A DNA stretch of 64,000 bases from Bacteroidaceae bacterium (GCA_017470525.1 JAFUYM010000036.1:1-64000); one strand, 5' to 3'. Shown: positions 25,064-34,756, counted from the first letter of the stretch. The notes: generated by a model from the sequence alone, not told the origin. Numbers and translations: made by a program.

Positions 25064-25858
25064 ATCGGCAAACGGTTCTGGCTGGTTGCCGGAACGATAC
25101 TGCGTGGGCGAGAGACCGAAGCGGGCCTTGAACTTCCGGCCGAAATAGTTGGCGTCGGAGAAGCGGTCGATGATACGATTGGCAATGGGGATAATATCGG
25201 TATGGCCGTTGGGCGACAGGTACTCACCATCGCTTTCTTTTAATACGGTTATCTTCCGCTTGGCGGCAATCAGCCAAGCATCCAGTTCGTTGAATCGGCG
25301 CACGTTGTCGAGCCTTGTCATCACACTGTCGATCTTGGTAAGCCCTTTTTGCATCCGCCCGACATGGGTGAGGTACAATCCCATCTCCGCCTCGTTGCGC
25401 AGGGCCTCCGTCTCTTCGCCCTTCTCGCGGCACAACGCCACCAACTCGGCTGTCCACCTCAAAGCCCGCTCGTCATCATGCCGCAGTCGGCAAGCGTTCA
25501 CCAACGTTTCTAAAACGTCCTCCCTATACTCCCGGTTCTCCTTTGCCACGGGCCATCCCATCAGCCGCTCGGTGATGACGATGGCCGAGTCGAGCCACAC
25601 GCCCTCTAATGACGAACTATAGACCTTGGCCCTCAGCCACTCTGTCTCATGGTCGGGCAGCCCCGCCGTCCTGAACGAGTCGATGACCTCCAGCGCCCGC
25701 TCCAGCTCTTCTGCCGCATGTGTCATCACCAATTCCACGATGCGAGGAATCTCGTTCATCGTAACGCTACCTGTCGGCACACGCTTTTTGCCTCCTGTAC
25801 ATCCCATGATGGTCAGCACGGAGAAAGACACGCTCAAAAGAAAAGTGCGGACATCCAT
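25058..25858 (-). CDS. lipoprotein-like TPR protein with only the C-terminal AraC helix-turn-helix tail
   Basis: A 266-residue chain. The N-terminus is a lipoprotein-type signal (TIMGC, Cys20), followed by alpha-helical TPR-like sequence to about residue 215. The last part, FSDANYFGRKFKARFGLSPTQYR (about 236-258), is the end of an AraC-family DNA-binding domain. The transmembrane helix and the first helix-turn-helix that normally lie between are missing, and the joining sequence is not HTH-like. This looks like an internal deletion of a sensor-regulator of the TPR-TM-AraC type, leaving a protein unlikely to bind DNA normally. Confidence 0.65.
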   Translation of the reverse strand: MDVRTFLLSVSFSVLTIMGCTGGKKRVPTGSVTMNEIPRIVELVMTHAAEELERALEVIDSFRTAGLPDHETEWLRAKVYSSSLEGVWLDSAIVITERLMGWPVAKENREYREDVLETLVNACRLRHDDERALRWTAELVALCREKGEETEALRNEAEMGLYLTHVGRMQKGLTKIDSVMTRLDNVRRFNELDAWLIAAKRKITVLKESDGEYLSPNGHTDIIPIANRIIDRFSDANYFGRKFKARFGLSPTQYRSGNQPEPFADS

Positions 25859-25889
25859 GAGCCTTGAGAGTTTAGGGTGGGGAAATGCG

Positions 25890-28040
25890 TTAGTTTTTTA
25901 CATATTTATCCAACCAATTGAAGAAACGACGCTGCCAGAGAATGCCGTTCTGAGGTTTGAGCACCCAGTGGTTCTCATCGGGGAAACAAAGGAACTCGGA
26001 GGGAATACCACGGAGTTGGGCAGCATTGAAGGCAGACATGGCTTGGGAAGTGACGATGCGGTAGTCTTTCTCTCCCTGAATGCAGAGGATGGGGGTGTCC
26101 CACTGATCGACGAATCGGTGGGGTGAATTGCGGAAGGTCTTGTCGTGACCGTTCCAGAAGGCACCACCCATGTCCCAGTTGGCAAACCACATCTCTTCGG
26201 TCTCCAGATACTGCTGCTCGATGTTGAAGATACCGTCGTGAGCAATGAACGCCTTGAAACGCTTGTTGTGATGACCAGCCAACCAATACACGCTGAAACC
26301 ACCGAAACTGGCTCCCACACAACCGAGACGGTCTTTGTCCACATAGGGAAGATGTTCGGCAGCATCGTCGATGGCTGAGAAATAGTCATCCATGCAGTGA
26401 CCTCCGTAATCTTCGGATATCTCTTCGTTCCATGCCTTACCAAATCCGGGGAGACCCCGACGATTGGGAGCAACCACCACATAGCCGTTAGCAGCCATGA
26501 TCATCATGTTCCACCGGAACGACCAGAACTGCGACACAGGGCTCTGAGGACCACCTTCGCAGAACAGCAGGGTGGGGTACTTCTTGGTCTTGTCAAAATG
26601 GGGTGGAAGCACCACCCAGGAGAGGAGGTCTTTACCATCGACGGTCTTTGTCCAGCGAGGCTCCACGGTTCCCCAGTCGATGTTGTCCCTGAAGTATTGG
26701 TTCTCGTGGGTCAACTGGGTGACGGTACCTTTGGCAGGATTGACGGTGTAGAGTTCTGTCGCCTCACACATGCTCTGACGAGCACAGAGGAGGTTCTTGC
26801 CCATGAGTTGCACGGAGGTGTAGTCATACTGTCCATCGGTCAACTGTTTCACTTGGTCTTTCAGGTCAACGGTGTAGATGTGTGTCTCTCCGTGCCAGAC
26901 ACCGTTGAAATAGAGACGCTTGCTGTCTGCACTCCAGCAGTAGGAATCCACATTGCTGTCAAAACCTGTTGCCAGTTGTCGGCATTCTCCTGTGGTGAGG
27001 TCTTTGATGATGAGACGGTTCACATCGCTCTCATACCCATCTTGCTTCATGCTCTGCCAAGCGAGATACTTGCCATCGGGAGAATACTGAGGGTTGATGT
27101 CGTAACCCGCAAAAGTCATTCCACCCACTACGGGGGCTTCGGTGTTGACCTTCTGGTTCTTCAACGATTCGGTGTAATCAACGGCTGGACGCACGTAACC
27201 TTCAGGCTTGCAGATGTTCCTTGTCTTACCTGTTTCTATGTCATAGATGTAGATGTCGGCATCAGTCGAACAAGCGTAGTCCTTACCTTCCAACTTTCGG
27301 CAGGTGTAGGCAATCTGCTTCCCGTCGGGAGAAAAGGTCAACTGTTCAATGCCGCCAAATGGCTTCATCGGACATTCAAACGGTTCACCCTCAAGAATAT
27401 CTTTTGCACCACTGATGGCTGTACCGTCGAAATCTGCCACGTAAGGGTGGGGGATGCTCTCCACCCATTCGTCCCAATGACGATGCATCAATCCTGTGAT
27501 AACGCGCCCCGATGCTTTCTCCAAATCTGAATACAGATCTTTGGTGCGTTTCCCATATTGGATAGACTTAATGAGAATAACTTTTTGCTCATTTGCAGAG
27601 AAAGTGAAATCCTCCACGTCTTCTTTTTCACACGACAACTGCACTCGTTCCGTTCCGTCAGGATTCATCTGCCACACCTGCATGGTTCCTTTGTTGTCGG
27701 CTGCAAGAAAGGCTATCTTTTTGCCATTTGCAATAAACTTAGGCGACAATTCCGATGTCTTGGCTGTTGTGAGCAGTTGCTCGCCTGTACCGTCACCATT
27801 TAAAACATATATTACAGTATGGCTTTTGTTTTCAGCCACACTGTAATATGAAACATTGTATGTGATGGACCTTGCATCCGGTGAGACCGAAGCACCACCT
27901 ACTCGCCCCATTGCCCAAAGGACTTCGGGGGTGAGTGTGCGGTTTTCTATCTTGGGAGTTTGTCGTCCGATGAACGTCTGTGCATCAGCATCGATGTGTG
28001 TCATTGCTATGAGAGATGCAAGAATAAGAATTTTATTCAT
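25890..28040 (-). CDS. S9 family prolyl oligopeptidase-type serine peptidase
   Basis: An exported dipeptidyl/acyl-aminoacyl peptidase of the S9 family (716 residues) that cleaves short peptides, probably in the periplasm. It has a signal peptide (cleavage after ADA near residue 20), a beta-propeller with WD-like repeats (SPDGKQIAYTCRKL, YSPDGKYLAWQS) over about 30-460, and a C-terminal alpha/beta-hydrolase with the nucleophile in GASFGGFS (Ser near 577), Asp in QGEKDYRI (near 658) and His in DENHWVL (near 692). It starts 5 nt after the yidC stop and is probably co-transcribed with it. Confidence 0.92.
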   Translation of the reverse strand: MNKILILASLIAMTHIDADAQTFIGRQTPKIENRTLTPEVLWAMGRVGGASVSPDARSITYNVSYYSVAENKSHTVIYVLNGDGTGEQLLTTAKTSELSPKFIANGKKIAFLAADNKGTMQVWQMNPDGTERVQLSCEKEDVEDFTFSANEQKVILIKSIQYGKRTKDLYSDLEKASGRVITGLMHRHWDEWVESIPHPYVADFDGTAISGAKDILEGEPFECPMKPFGGIEQLTFSPDGKQIAYTCRKLEGKDYACSTDADIYIYDIETGKTRNICKPEGYVRPAVDYTESLKNQKVNTEAPVVGGMTFAGYDINPQYSPDGKYLAWQSMKQDGYESDVNRLIIKDLTTGECRQLATGFDSNVDSYCWSADSKRLYFNGVWHGETHIYTVDLKDQVKQLTDGQYDYTSVQLMGKNLLCARQSMCEATELYTVNPAKGTVTQLTHENQYFRDNIDWGTVEPRWTKTVDGKDLLSWVVLPPHFDKTKKYPTLLFCEGGPQSPVSQFWSFRWNMMIMAANGYVVVAPNRRGLPGFGKAWNEEISEDYGGHCMDDYFSAIDDAAEHLPYVDKDRLGCVGASFGGFSVYWLAGHHNKRFKAFIAHDGIFNIEQQYLETEEMWFANWDMGGAFWNGHDKTFRNSPHRFVDQWDTPILCIQGEKDYRIVTSQAMSAFNAAQLRGIPSEFLCFPDENHWVLKPQNGILWQRRFFNWLDKYVKN

Positions 28041-28045
28041 GGTTT

Positions 28046-29938
28046 TTATTTCCGGTTTTTCTGTGCTTCTTGTTGCTGTTTGAGAATCTCCAACTGCTTC
28101 TCCTGCATGGCTTGCAGACGTTCCATGATGCTGGAAGTCTTTTTCTTTTCACCCGTATTTGCCTTACGCTCAGCATGACGCTTTTCCAGTTTCTCCAACA
28201 ACACATTGTCATCCGTTGTCTTGCGGAGGAACCACATCATAAGAATGCTGATAAGACCAGAAACAAAGTAATACCAGTTAAGACCTGAACTGTAACTGTT
28301 GAACGAGAAGAAGAAAATGACTGGCATCAGATAAGTCATCCACTTCATCATACTCATCTGCTGCTGTTGTTCTGCAGTCATGGCATACGACTGCTGACGC
28401 TGCGTAATAATGGAGTTAGCCACTGTCGATACGCACCACAAAATACAGAAGAGAGACAAATGGTCGCCAATGCCCCAAATGTTAAAGCCCCAGTTAATCA
28501 CATCATCATAGGTGGAAAGGTCATCCGCCCAAAGGAAGGACTCACCACGCATTTCGATGTAGTTAGGAATGAAGTTGAAGAGGGCAATCCAGATAGGCAT
28601 CTGTATCAACATGGGCAGACAGCCACCCATTGGACTTACTCCATATTCACTATACAGTTTCATCACTTCCTGCTGCTTCAGCATGGCATCTTCTGGCTTT
28701 GGATATTTGGCATTGATTTCGTCCATCTTCGGACGGAGCACACGCATGTTGGCTGAAGCAATATAGGATTTTTTCATCAATGGGAATACTATCACTTTCA
28801 CAATAATGGTGAGCAGCAATAGCACAATACCCATGTTAAGCCCTAATCCTGTCAAGAAGTCGAATGCATAGAGGAAGAAGAAGCGGTTAATCCACTTAAT
28901 GACGGGCCATCCCATATATACTAATGATTGGAGGTCAAGGTCATCACCCGACTGAAGCATCTTCTCACTCTCTTTCAAAGTAGAAAATTTGTTAGGACCA
29001 AGATACAAATGGAAACTGGTGGGTTTCACACCCTTTGTGTCAAAGTTTGCAGCAAAGGTGCTCTGATAAGTCTTCAAATAACCAGAACCATTCTCCAACT
29101 TCTCCGATGACATCGTGTTGACCTTCAGAGGCTCGTCTGCAATAAGTATCTGGCTGAAGAACTGAGTCTTATAGGCAATCCACTTCGTATCTTCTTCAAA
29201 CTCATCTTCGGTCTCATCGCTACCGCTGATGGACAACTCATGGGTGTCACCATCCGTATCACGGTAGGTGATGGTAGAATAACGGTTTTCAAAGTCATAT
29301 CCTTTCTCCTGCTGCAGCATTCGCTCCATCCACTCAATCTGCACTTCCTTCATTGCAGAAGGGAAAAAACCTTCAAGCCCCGTTGCCTTCACATCCATGT
29401 CAAGGATGTATGAATTCGGCTTGAGCGAATATACAATGTCAAGCGCTCCTTTGCCAACAGGTAAATGCATGGTCAAACCATCTTTTTTCAAGTCGGTAGG
29501 GGAGAAGAAGAGTTCATCCGTCACAATGTTGGCGGTCTTGCCATCCAGCATCAGACGCATGTTCTGGTCTTTACCATCAAAGAGCACCACATTTCCACCA
29601 TTTCGACTCTTGTAAGTACTGTCTTTCAGTTCAACCTTCTGGAGTTGACCGCCTTTGTTAGTGATTGTCACCTTGAGCAACTCATTCTCAATGACAGTCA
29701 TAAGTTCTTTGCCTTGACGTGCTTCAAAGAGCGGATTCAGCGTGTCAGCCAATTCCTCCGCCTTCTTTTCCAGTTCTTTTTGCTTTACTTTTGCTTCCTT
29801 TTGTGCTTCCACCCGTGCGATAGAGTCCAATACCATTTGCTCTTCCATCTGGGTGCGGCGCGCATAGTTCTCGTAAGTCATAAAGCCGAAAACTACCAAT
29901 GCCATCAGCACAAAAGCCGTTAGCGTGTTCTTGTTCAT
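28046..29938 (-). CDS. yidC: membrane protein insertase YidC
   Basis: Inserts and folds inner-membrane proteins, alone or with SecYEG. The 630-residue chain has an N-terminal anchor helix (about 5-22), a large periplasmic domain (about 60-350) and the conserved C-terminal core of five helices, including MGGCLPMLIQMPIWIALF. The C-terminal tail is Lys/Gln-rich, as usual. A -7 box lies upstream, divergent from the DUF1573 gene. Unlike in many Bacteroidetes, pyrG is not adjacent on the upstream side. Confidence 0.95.
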   Translation of the reverse strand: MNKNTLTAFVLMALVVFGFMTYENYARRTQMEEQMVLDSIARVEAQKEAKVKQKELEKKAEELADTLNPLFEARQGKELMTVIENELLKVTITNKGGQLQKVELKDSTYKSRNGGNVVLFDGKDQNMRLMLDGKTANIVTDELFFSPTDLKKDGLTMHLPVGKGALDIVYSLKPNSYILDMDVKATGLEGFFPSAMKEVQIEWMERMLQQEKGYDFENRYSTITYRDTDGDTHELSISGSDETEDEFEEDTKWIAYKTQFFSQILIADEPLKVNTMSSEKLENGSGYLKTYQSTFAANFDTKGVKPTSFHLYLGPNKFSTLKESEKMLQSGDDLDLQSLVYMGWPVIKWINRFFFLYAFDFLTGLGLNMGIVLLLLTIIVKVIVFPLMKKSYIASANMRVLRPKMDEINAKYPKPEDAMLKQQEVMKLYSEYGVSPMGGCLPMLIQMPIWIALFNFIPNYIEMRGESFLWADDLSTYDDVINWGFNIWGIGDHLSLFCILWCVSTVANSIITQRQQSYAMTAEQQQQMSMMKWMTYLMPVIFFFSFNSYSSGLNWYYFVSGLISILMMWFLRKTTDDNVLLEKLEKRHAERKANTGEKKKTSSIMERLQAMQEKQLEILKQQQEAQKNRK

Positions 29939-29986
29939 TTTCTATTTTATATTTTCGTTTTAATCTTAAATAATATAAAAATCGTG

Positions 29987-29994
29987 CAAAGTTA
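29987..29994 (-). promoter_or_regulatory. -7 promoter box for yidC
   Basis: Minus strand TAACTTTG fits TAnnTTTG, 49 nt before the yidC start. It is back to back with a plus-strand box at 30039-30046. Confidence 0.55.
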
Positions 29995-30038
29995 GTGAAA
30001 ATTTTGGAATTAAAACGGAGGAATTCTGAATAAATCAT

Positions 30039-30046
30039 TAACTTTG
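30039..30046 (+). promoter_or_regulatory. -7 promoter box for the DUF1573 gene
   Basis: TAACTTTG fits TAnnTTTG, 29 nt before the DUF1573 start codon. Confidence 0.55.
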
Positions 30047-30074
30047 CAGCAGAATTTAATAAAAGATAAGATTT

Positions 30075-30491
30075 ATGAAGACAAAACTCTTGATGCTCTT
30101 TGCCGTACTAACACTTTCTATCAGTGTGCAGGCAAAGAAATATCCACAGTTGAAATTTGAGAAAACAATCATCGATTTGGGAACATTCTCAATGGACAAC
30201 GCGGTACAGAAATGCACTTTCAAGTTCACCAATGTAGGCGATGCCAAATTAGTCATCACAACGGTTCAGCCATCATGTGGATGTACTGTTGCTGATTATC
30301 CAAAAGATTTTATCGCTCCAGGAGCATCTGCTGAGATCACCGTTACATACGATGGTTCCAACAAGATGCCAGGACGATTCAAAAAGAGCATTTTAGTTTC
30401 CTCTAACTGTAAAGAAAACACGACCCACATCTACATTCAAGGAGACATGACAGATGTTCCTGTCAGCAAAAAGACCAAGAAAACAAATTGA
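30075..30491 (+). CDS. DUF1573 domain-containing exported protein
   Basis: A 138-residue protein with a signal peptide (cleavage after VQA, residue 20) and one DUF1573 domain, an immunoglobulin-like fold. The family hallmarks are visible: FDxG-like IDLGTF, FKFTNVGDAKLVIT, the SCGC motif (PSCGCTVADYP) and PGASAEITVTYD. The domain is very common in Bacteroidetes, usually periplasmic, with no fixed role. The gene has its own promoter divergent from yidC and is followed by a palindromic intergenic element. Confidence 0.9.
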   Translation: MKTKLLMLFAVLTLSISVQAKKYPQLKFEKTIIDLGTFSMDNAVQKCTFKFTNVGDAKLVITTVQPSCGCTVADYPKDFIAPGASAEITVTYDGSNKMPGRFKKSILVSSNCKENTTHIYIQGDMTDVPVSKKTKKTN

Positions 30492-30540
30492 TTCTTTTAT
30501 GCTCTGAGTGGAGACAACACTCATTTTTACTTATTTGAAC

Positions 30541-30622
30541 ACGAATTGCACGAATCTCACGAATCTATAGTCGGGGTAGTATAAAATCCGTCTGAAAAGA
30601 TTCATGAGATTCGTGCAATTTG
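30541..30622. repeat. ATTCGTG-type palindrome
   Basis: The left arm at 30541-30566 (ACGAATTGCACGAATCTCAC...) is nearly perfectly complementary to the right arm at 30598-30622 (AGATTCATGAGATTCGTGCA...) across about 24 bp. The loop is about 31 nt. Each arm is built of repeated CGAAT units. Confidence 0.75.
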
Positions 30623-30722
30623 TATTCCTTATTTCACTATTTAACATAATCGCGATTCGATGTAAAAACGCATAAAAAAGAATATTCAAAGAAATCACTA
30701 TATATTTTTGTCCTACAAAAGA

Positions 30723-30755
30723 AATGCGATTTCGATATTATACCGAAACCGCATT
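30723..30755 (-). terminator. terminator of ppdK
   Basis: A 12-bp stem (AATGCGATTTCG at 30723-30734 with CGAAACCGCATT at 30744-30755), with one position that pairs as G-U in minus-strand RNA. It is followed by TTCTTTTG in the minus direction and lies 42 nt after the ppdK stop. Confidence 0.7.
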
Positions 30756-30796
30756 CCCTATTAATGAATTGCAAAATTTATGAGTTACGATTTTGT

Positions 30797-33517
30797 TTAT
30801 TCCTCAACTGCTGCCTGCGCGGCTGCCAAACGTGCAATTGGCACACGGAATGGAGAACAAGATACGTAGTTCATGCCAATCTTGGCACAGAACTTCACGG
30901 ATGATGGTTCGCCACCATGCTCACCGCAGATACCTGTACGCATGCCCGGACGGATGGCACGACCCTTCTCAACTGCCATCTTGATGAGTTGACCGACACC
31001 GTTCTGGTCGAGCACCTGGAATGGGTCAACCTTCAGAATCTTCTTCTCCAAGTAAACTGGGAGGAACGATGCGATGTCGTCGCGAGAATAACCGAAGGTC
31101 ATCTGAGTGAGGTCGTTCGTACCGAATGAGAAGTATTCAGCCTCTGTAGCGATGCGGTCAGCCGTGAGGGCTGCACGTGGAATCTCAATCATCGTACCGA
31201 TTTCGAATGGAATCTCAACGCCCTCTTCTGCGAATACTTCCTTGGCAACCTTCTGGATGATTTCCTTCTGCTGCTTCAACTCGTAGAGGATACCGATGAG
31301 TGGCACCATGATTTCTGGATGTGGGTCGAAACCTTCCTTCTTCAACTGGCAAGCGGCACCGAGGATGGCACGTGTCTGCATGGCTGTGATTTCGGGGAAT
31401 GTGATGCCGAGACGGCAACCACGGTGACCGAGCATTGGGTTGTTCTCTGCGAGAGAAGCCACACGCTGCTGGATAACCTTGATGTCAACGCCCATCTCGT
31501 CTGCCATCACCTGCTGACCCTTCAGGTCGTGTGGCACGAACTCGTGCAATGGTGGGTCAAGCAGACGGATGTTCACGTGGAGACCGTCCATTGCCTTGAG
31601 GATTCCGTAGAAGTCAGCCTTCTGATAAGGAAGCAACTTGGCAAGAGCCTTCTCACGACCTTCAACCGTGTCGGAGAGAATCATCTCACGCATGGCGATA
31701 ATCTTCTGGTCGTCAAAGAACATGTGCTCTGTACGAGTCAGACCAATACCCTTGGCACCGAATGCACGAGCCACCTCTGCATCGTGTGGCGTGTCGGCAT
31801 TGGTGCGAACCTGCAACTTGGTGTACTTGTCGCAGAGGTCCATGAGAGCCTTGAAGTCGCCAGAGAGTTCAGCAGCCTTTGTCTTGATTTCGCCAGCATA
31901 AACCTGACCAGTAGAACCATTCAGAGAGATGTAGTCACCTTCCTTGTAGGTAACGCCCTCAATCTCAACAGTCTTTGTCTTGTAGTCAACGTTGATGGCA
32001 CCTGCACCAGACACGCAGCACTTACCCATACCACGAGCCACCACAGCAGCGTGAGAAGTCATACCACCACGAGCCGTGAGGATGCCTTCTGCCGATGCCA
32101 TACCAGCGAGGTCTTCTGGAGAAGTCTCGATACGTACCATGATAACCTTGTGACCGTTTGAGTGCCACTCCTGAGCGTCGTCAGCGTGGAACACAATCTG
32201 ACCGCAAGCAGCACCTGGAGATGCTGGAAGACCCTGAGTGATGACCTTTGCCTTCTTCAGAGCGTCCTTGTCGAATACTGGGTGCAGGAGTTCGTCGAGT
32301 TTCTGAGGCTCACAACGGAGGATTGCCGTCTTCTCGTCGATGAGACCTTCGCGAACGAGATCCATGGCAATCTTCACCATAGCGGTACCTGTACGCTTAC
32401 CGTTACGAGTCTGGAGGAACCAGAGTTTGCCTTCCTGTACGGTGAACTCCATATCCTGCATGTCCTTATAGTGCTTCTCCAGTTTGTCCTGAATGTCGTT
32501 CAGTTCAGCGTAGAGAGCGGGCATTGCCTCTTCCATAGAAGGATACTTGGCAACACGCTCCTCCTCAGAGATGCCAGCACGCTCTGCCCAACGCTGAGAG
32601 CCAATCTTCGTGATTTGCTGTGGTGTGCGGATACCAGCCACCACGTCCTCACCCTGTGCGTTGATGAGGTACTCGCCGTTGAAGAGGTTTTCGCCGTTAC
32701 CTGCGTCGCGAGAGAAGCAAACGCCTGTAGCAGAAGTGTCGCCCATGTTACCGAACACCATTGCCATCACAGACACAGCAGTACCCCACTCGTCTGGAAT
32801 GCCTTCCATCTTGCGGTAGAGGATGGCGCGCTCGTTCATCCAACTGCGGAACACAGCGCAGATAGCGCCCCAAAGTTGAACGATTGGGTCGGTTGGGAAG
32901 TCCTGGCCTGTGCGCTCCTTGATGGCAGCCTTGAACAACTCGACGAGTTTCTTCAGAGACTCCACAGAGAGGTCTTTGTCGAGGGTCACGCCCTGCTCTT
33001 CCTTCACCTTCTCGATGATTTCCTCGAATGGGTCAATGTCTTCCTTGTTCACAGGCTTCAAGCCCAGCACCACGTCGCCGTACATCTGCACGAAACGGCG
33101 GTAAGAGTCATAAACGAAGTGTGGGTTGCCGGTCTTCTTCACCATGCCTTCTGCCACTTCGTCGTTCAGACCGAGGTTGAGGATGGTGTCCATCATGCCA
33201 GGCATGGAAGCACGGGCGCCAGAACGTACAGACACAAGCAGCGGGTTCTGCACATCGCCGAACTTGCTGTTCATCAACTTCTCAATGTGAGCCACAGCAG
33301 CGTTCACCTCGTCCTGAAGAAGTTCCTTGATTTTCTCCTCCCCTACTTCGTAGTATTCATTACAGCAATCCGTAGTGATGGTAAAGCCTGGGGGCACAGG
33401 TACACCAATCAGGTTCATTTCAGCAAGGTTAGCACCCTTGCCACCAAGTGCCTCGCGCATCTGCGCGTTACCTTCAGCCTGTCCGTTGCCGAAGGTGTAA
33501 ACTCTTTTCTGAGCCAT
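30797..33517 (-). CDS. ppdK: pyruvate, phosphate dikinase
   Basis: Interconverts pyruvate + ATP + phosphate and phosphoenolpyruvate + AMP + pyrophosphate, linking glycolysis and gluconeogenesis in anaerobes. The 906-residue length is normal. Visible parts are the N-terminal ATP-grasp domain (GGKGANLAEMN), the swivelling phosphohistidine domain with GGMTSHAAVVARGMG (His near residue 487) and the PEP-binding TIM barrel with GTNDLTQMTFGYSRDD and the catalytic Cys segment GICGEHGGEP. It is monocistronic, with its own -7 box and terminator. Confidence 0.97.
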   Translation of the reverse strand: MAQKRVYTFGNGQAEGNAQMREALGGKGANLAEMNLIGVPVPPGFTITTDCCNEYYEVGEEKIKELLQDEVNAAVAHIEKLMNSKFGDVQNPLLVSVRSGARASMPGMMDTILNLGLNDEVAEGMVKKTGNPHFVYDSYRRFVQMYGDVVLGLKPVNKEDIDPFEEIIEKVKEEQGVTLDKDLSVESLKKLVELFKAAIKERTGQDFPTDPIVQLWGAICAVFRSWMNERAILYRKMEGIPDEWGTAVSVMAMVFGNMGDTSATGVCFSRDAGNGENLFNGEYLINAQGEDVVAGIRTPQQITKIGSQRWAERAGISEEERVAKYPSMEEAMPALYAELNDIQDKLEKHYKDMQDMEFTVQEGKLWFLQTRNGKRTGTAMVKIAMDLVREGLIDEKTAILRCEPQKLDELLHPVFDKDALKKAKVITQGLPASPGAACGQIVFHADDAQEWHSNGHKVIMVRIETSPEDLAGMASAEGILTARGGMTSHAAVVARGMGKCCVSGAGAINVDYKTKTVEIEGVTYKEGDYISLNGSTGQVYAGEIKTKAAELSGDFKALMDLCDKYTKLQVRTNADTPHDAEVARAFGAKGIGLTRTEHMFFDDQKIIAMREMILSDTVEGREKALAKLLPYQKADFYGILKAMDGLHVNIRLLDPPLHEFVPHDLKGQQVMADEMGVDIKVIQQRVASLAENNPMLGHRGCRLGITFPEITAMQTRAILGAACQLKKEGFDPHPEIMVPLIGILYELKQQKEIIQKVAKEVFAEEGVEIPFEIGTMIEIPRAALTADRIATEAEYFSFGTNDLTQMTFGYSRDDIASFLPVYLEKKILKVDPFQVLDQNGVGQLIKMAVEKGRAIRPGMRTGICGEHGGEPSSVKFCAKIGMNYVSCSPFRVPIARLAAAQAAVEE

Positions 33518-33628
33518 AACTTTTTCTTTTGTTTTGTTAATTATTTAAGGTCATTAAAAATATAAAATTCTCTTATCAATCAAGCAACAAGTCAATTGTT
33601 AGAAAAACTTCGTTGCATCACTCTTTTG

Positions 33629-33636
33629 CAAATATA
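33629..33636 (-). promoter_or_regulatory. -7 promoter box for ppdK
   Basis: Minus strand TATATTTG fits TAnnTTTG, leaving a leader of about 105 nt before ppdK. Confidence 0.5.
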
Positions 33637-33691
33637 AGACGTTTCGTTCAAATCAACAAAACTTTTGCCATTTTTTTTACGAAAAACGTGT

Positions 33692-34756
33692 TTATTTACC
33701 TGAAAACTTGCGAATGATGTCTTTATTGAGCAATGATATGCGTGGAGTTTTGCGGATGTTCTCCTGAATCAGTTCCTCTGTTTTGTTGTACATATTGCGG
33801 AAATGTTCCGTAAGGAAACTCTGCACCCTTTCCTCCACAGCGGGGACACCTTCTTTGGACGGAGACACACACATCAAACCGCTCGGCACAATCTCCACAT
33901 TCACAATTTCGCCCGTCTGCATCGGGTCGCCATCGTAATGCACCACACCAGGCTTGGAACGCCGAATCACAGCCTTCTGGCACTGGAATGTCTTGATGCG
34001 GGAGTTTTGTGTTATCGTTCCTCCAAAAAGTTGGGTGGCAATCAAAGGTGCTTCAATGGCAGTGAATGGCTCGATGAGCGTTACGTCCATGATGCCATCC
34101 CTCACTGATGCAGTAGGTGCAATGTAGGCGTTATTACCGTATTGCGAAGCGTTGGCACATGAAATCAGGAAAGCCTTGTGAACCTCATGCACCTCCTCCC
34201 CCTCTTTGTTATCGATGATGTCAATCTCATAAGTTTCGGGATGATACCTCAAACTGCTGTTCAACACGTTTTCGAGATAAGAAACGGGGCCTCGCTTGCC
34301 TGATTCAGCAAAACGCTGCGAGATGAAAGCGTCGAACCCTACCCCACATGTGCAGAAAAACGGACGTTCATTCACAATGCCATAATCCATCGTCTGCACC
34401 AATCCTCTGTTGATGATTTTAATGGCACTCAAAGGATCCGTCGGAATGCGCAAATGCCTTGCAAGCCCATTACCCGACCCCGATGGGATGATGGCAAGTG
34501 CCGTTTGAGTGTGAATCAGTCCGCTTGCCACCTCATTCACCGTTCCATCCCCTCCGATGGCACACACAATGTCCACTCCATTCCTTGCTGCCGCTTCGGT
34601 CAACTCTGTCGCATGCCCCACATGTTCCGTCTTTGCCACATCATAAGTGTAAATTCCCTTATCCAGATAATCGTCGATGAGTCTTAGGATAAAGTTTTTA
34701 CCCGATGTGCCCGAGATGGGATTCACTATAAATAAAATTCTTTTGTTGTCTGCCAT
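33692..34756 (-). CDS. diacylglycerol/sphingoid-type lipid kinase (DAGKc, YegS family)
   Basis: An ATP-dependent lipid kinase of about 354 residues. The DAGK catalytic motif GGDGTVNEVASG is near residue 65, preceded by FIVNPISGTSGK and followed by SGSGNGLARHL (about residues 86-100). The start at 34756 (MADNKRILF) is preferred because the residues before it are not family-like. This superfamily includes diacylglycerol, sphingosine and ceramide kinases. The gene is divergent from serine palmitoyltransferase, so a sphingoid base or ceramide substrate is plausible. Confidence 0.88.
   Translation of the reverse strand: MADNKRILFIVNPISGTSGKNFILRLIDDYLDKGIYTYDVAKTEHVGHATELTEAAARNGVDIVCAIGGDGTVNEVASGLIHTQTALAIIPSGSGNGLARHLRIPTDPLSAIKIINRGLVQTMDYGIVNERPFFCTCGVGFDAFISQRFAESGKRGPVSYLENVLNSSLRYHPETYEIDIIDNKEGEEVHEVHKAFLISCANASQYGNNAYIAPTASVRDGIMDVTLIEPFTAIEAPLIATQLFGGTITQNSRIKTFQCQKAVIRRSKPGVVHYDGDPMQTGEIVNVEIVPSGLMCVSPSKEGVPAVEERVQSFLTEHFRNMYNKTEELIQENIRKTPRISLLNKDIIRKFSGK

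Larger units (their letters stand above)
30492..30796. other. intergenic region with palindromic element and ppdK terminator
   Basis: These 305 bp hold no gene. They contain an ATTCGTG-type palindrome (30541-30622) and the ppdK terminator (30723-30755), listed separately. Confidence 0.7.

Noticed and set aside
26397..27530. 377-codon open frame antisense to the S9 peptidase
   Set aside because: Shadow of a gene with an intact Ser-Asp-His triad on the opposite strand.
32162..33565. 467-codon open frame antisense to ppdK
   Set aside because: It lies wholly opposite a clearly conserved ppdK; the translation shows no family motif.
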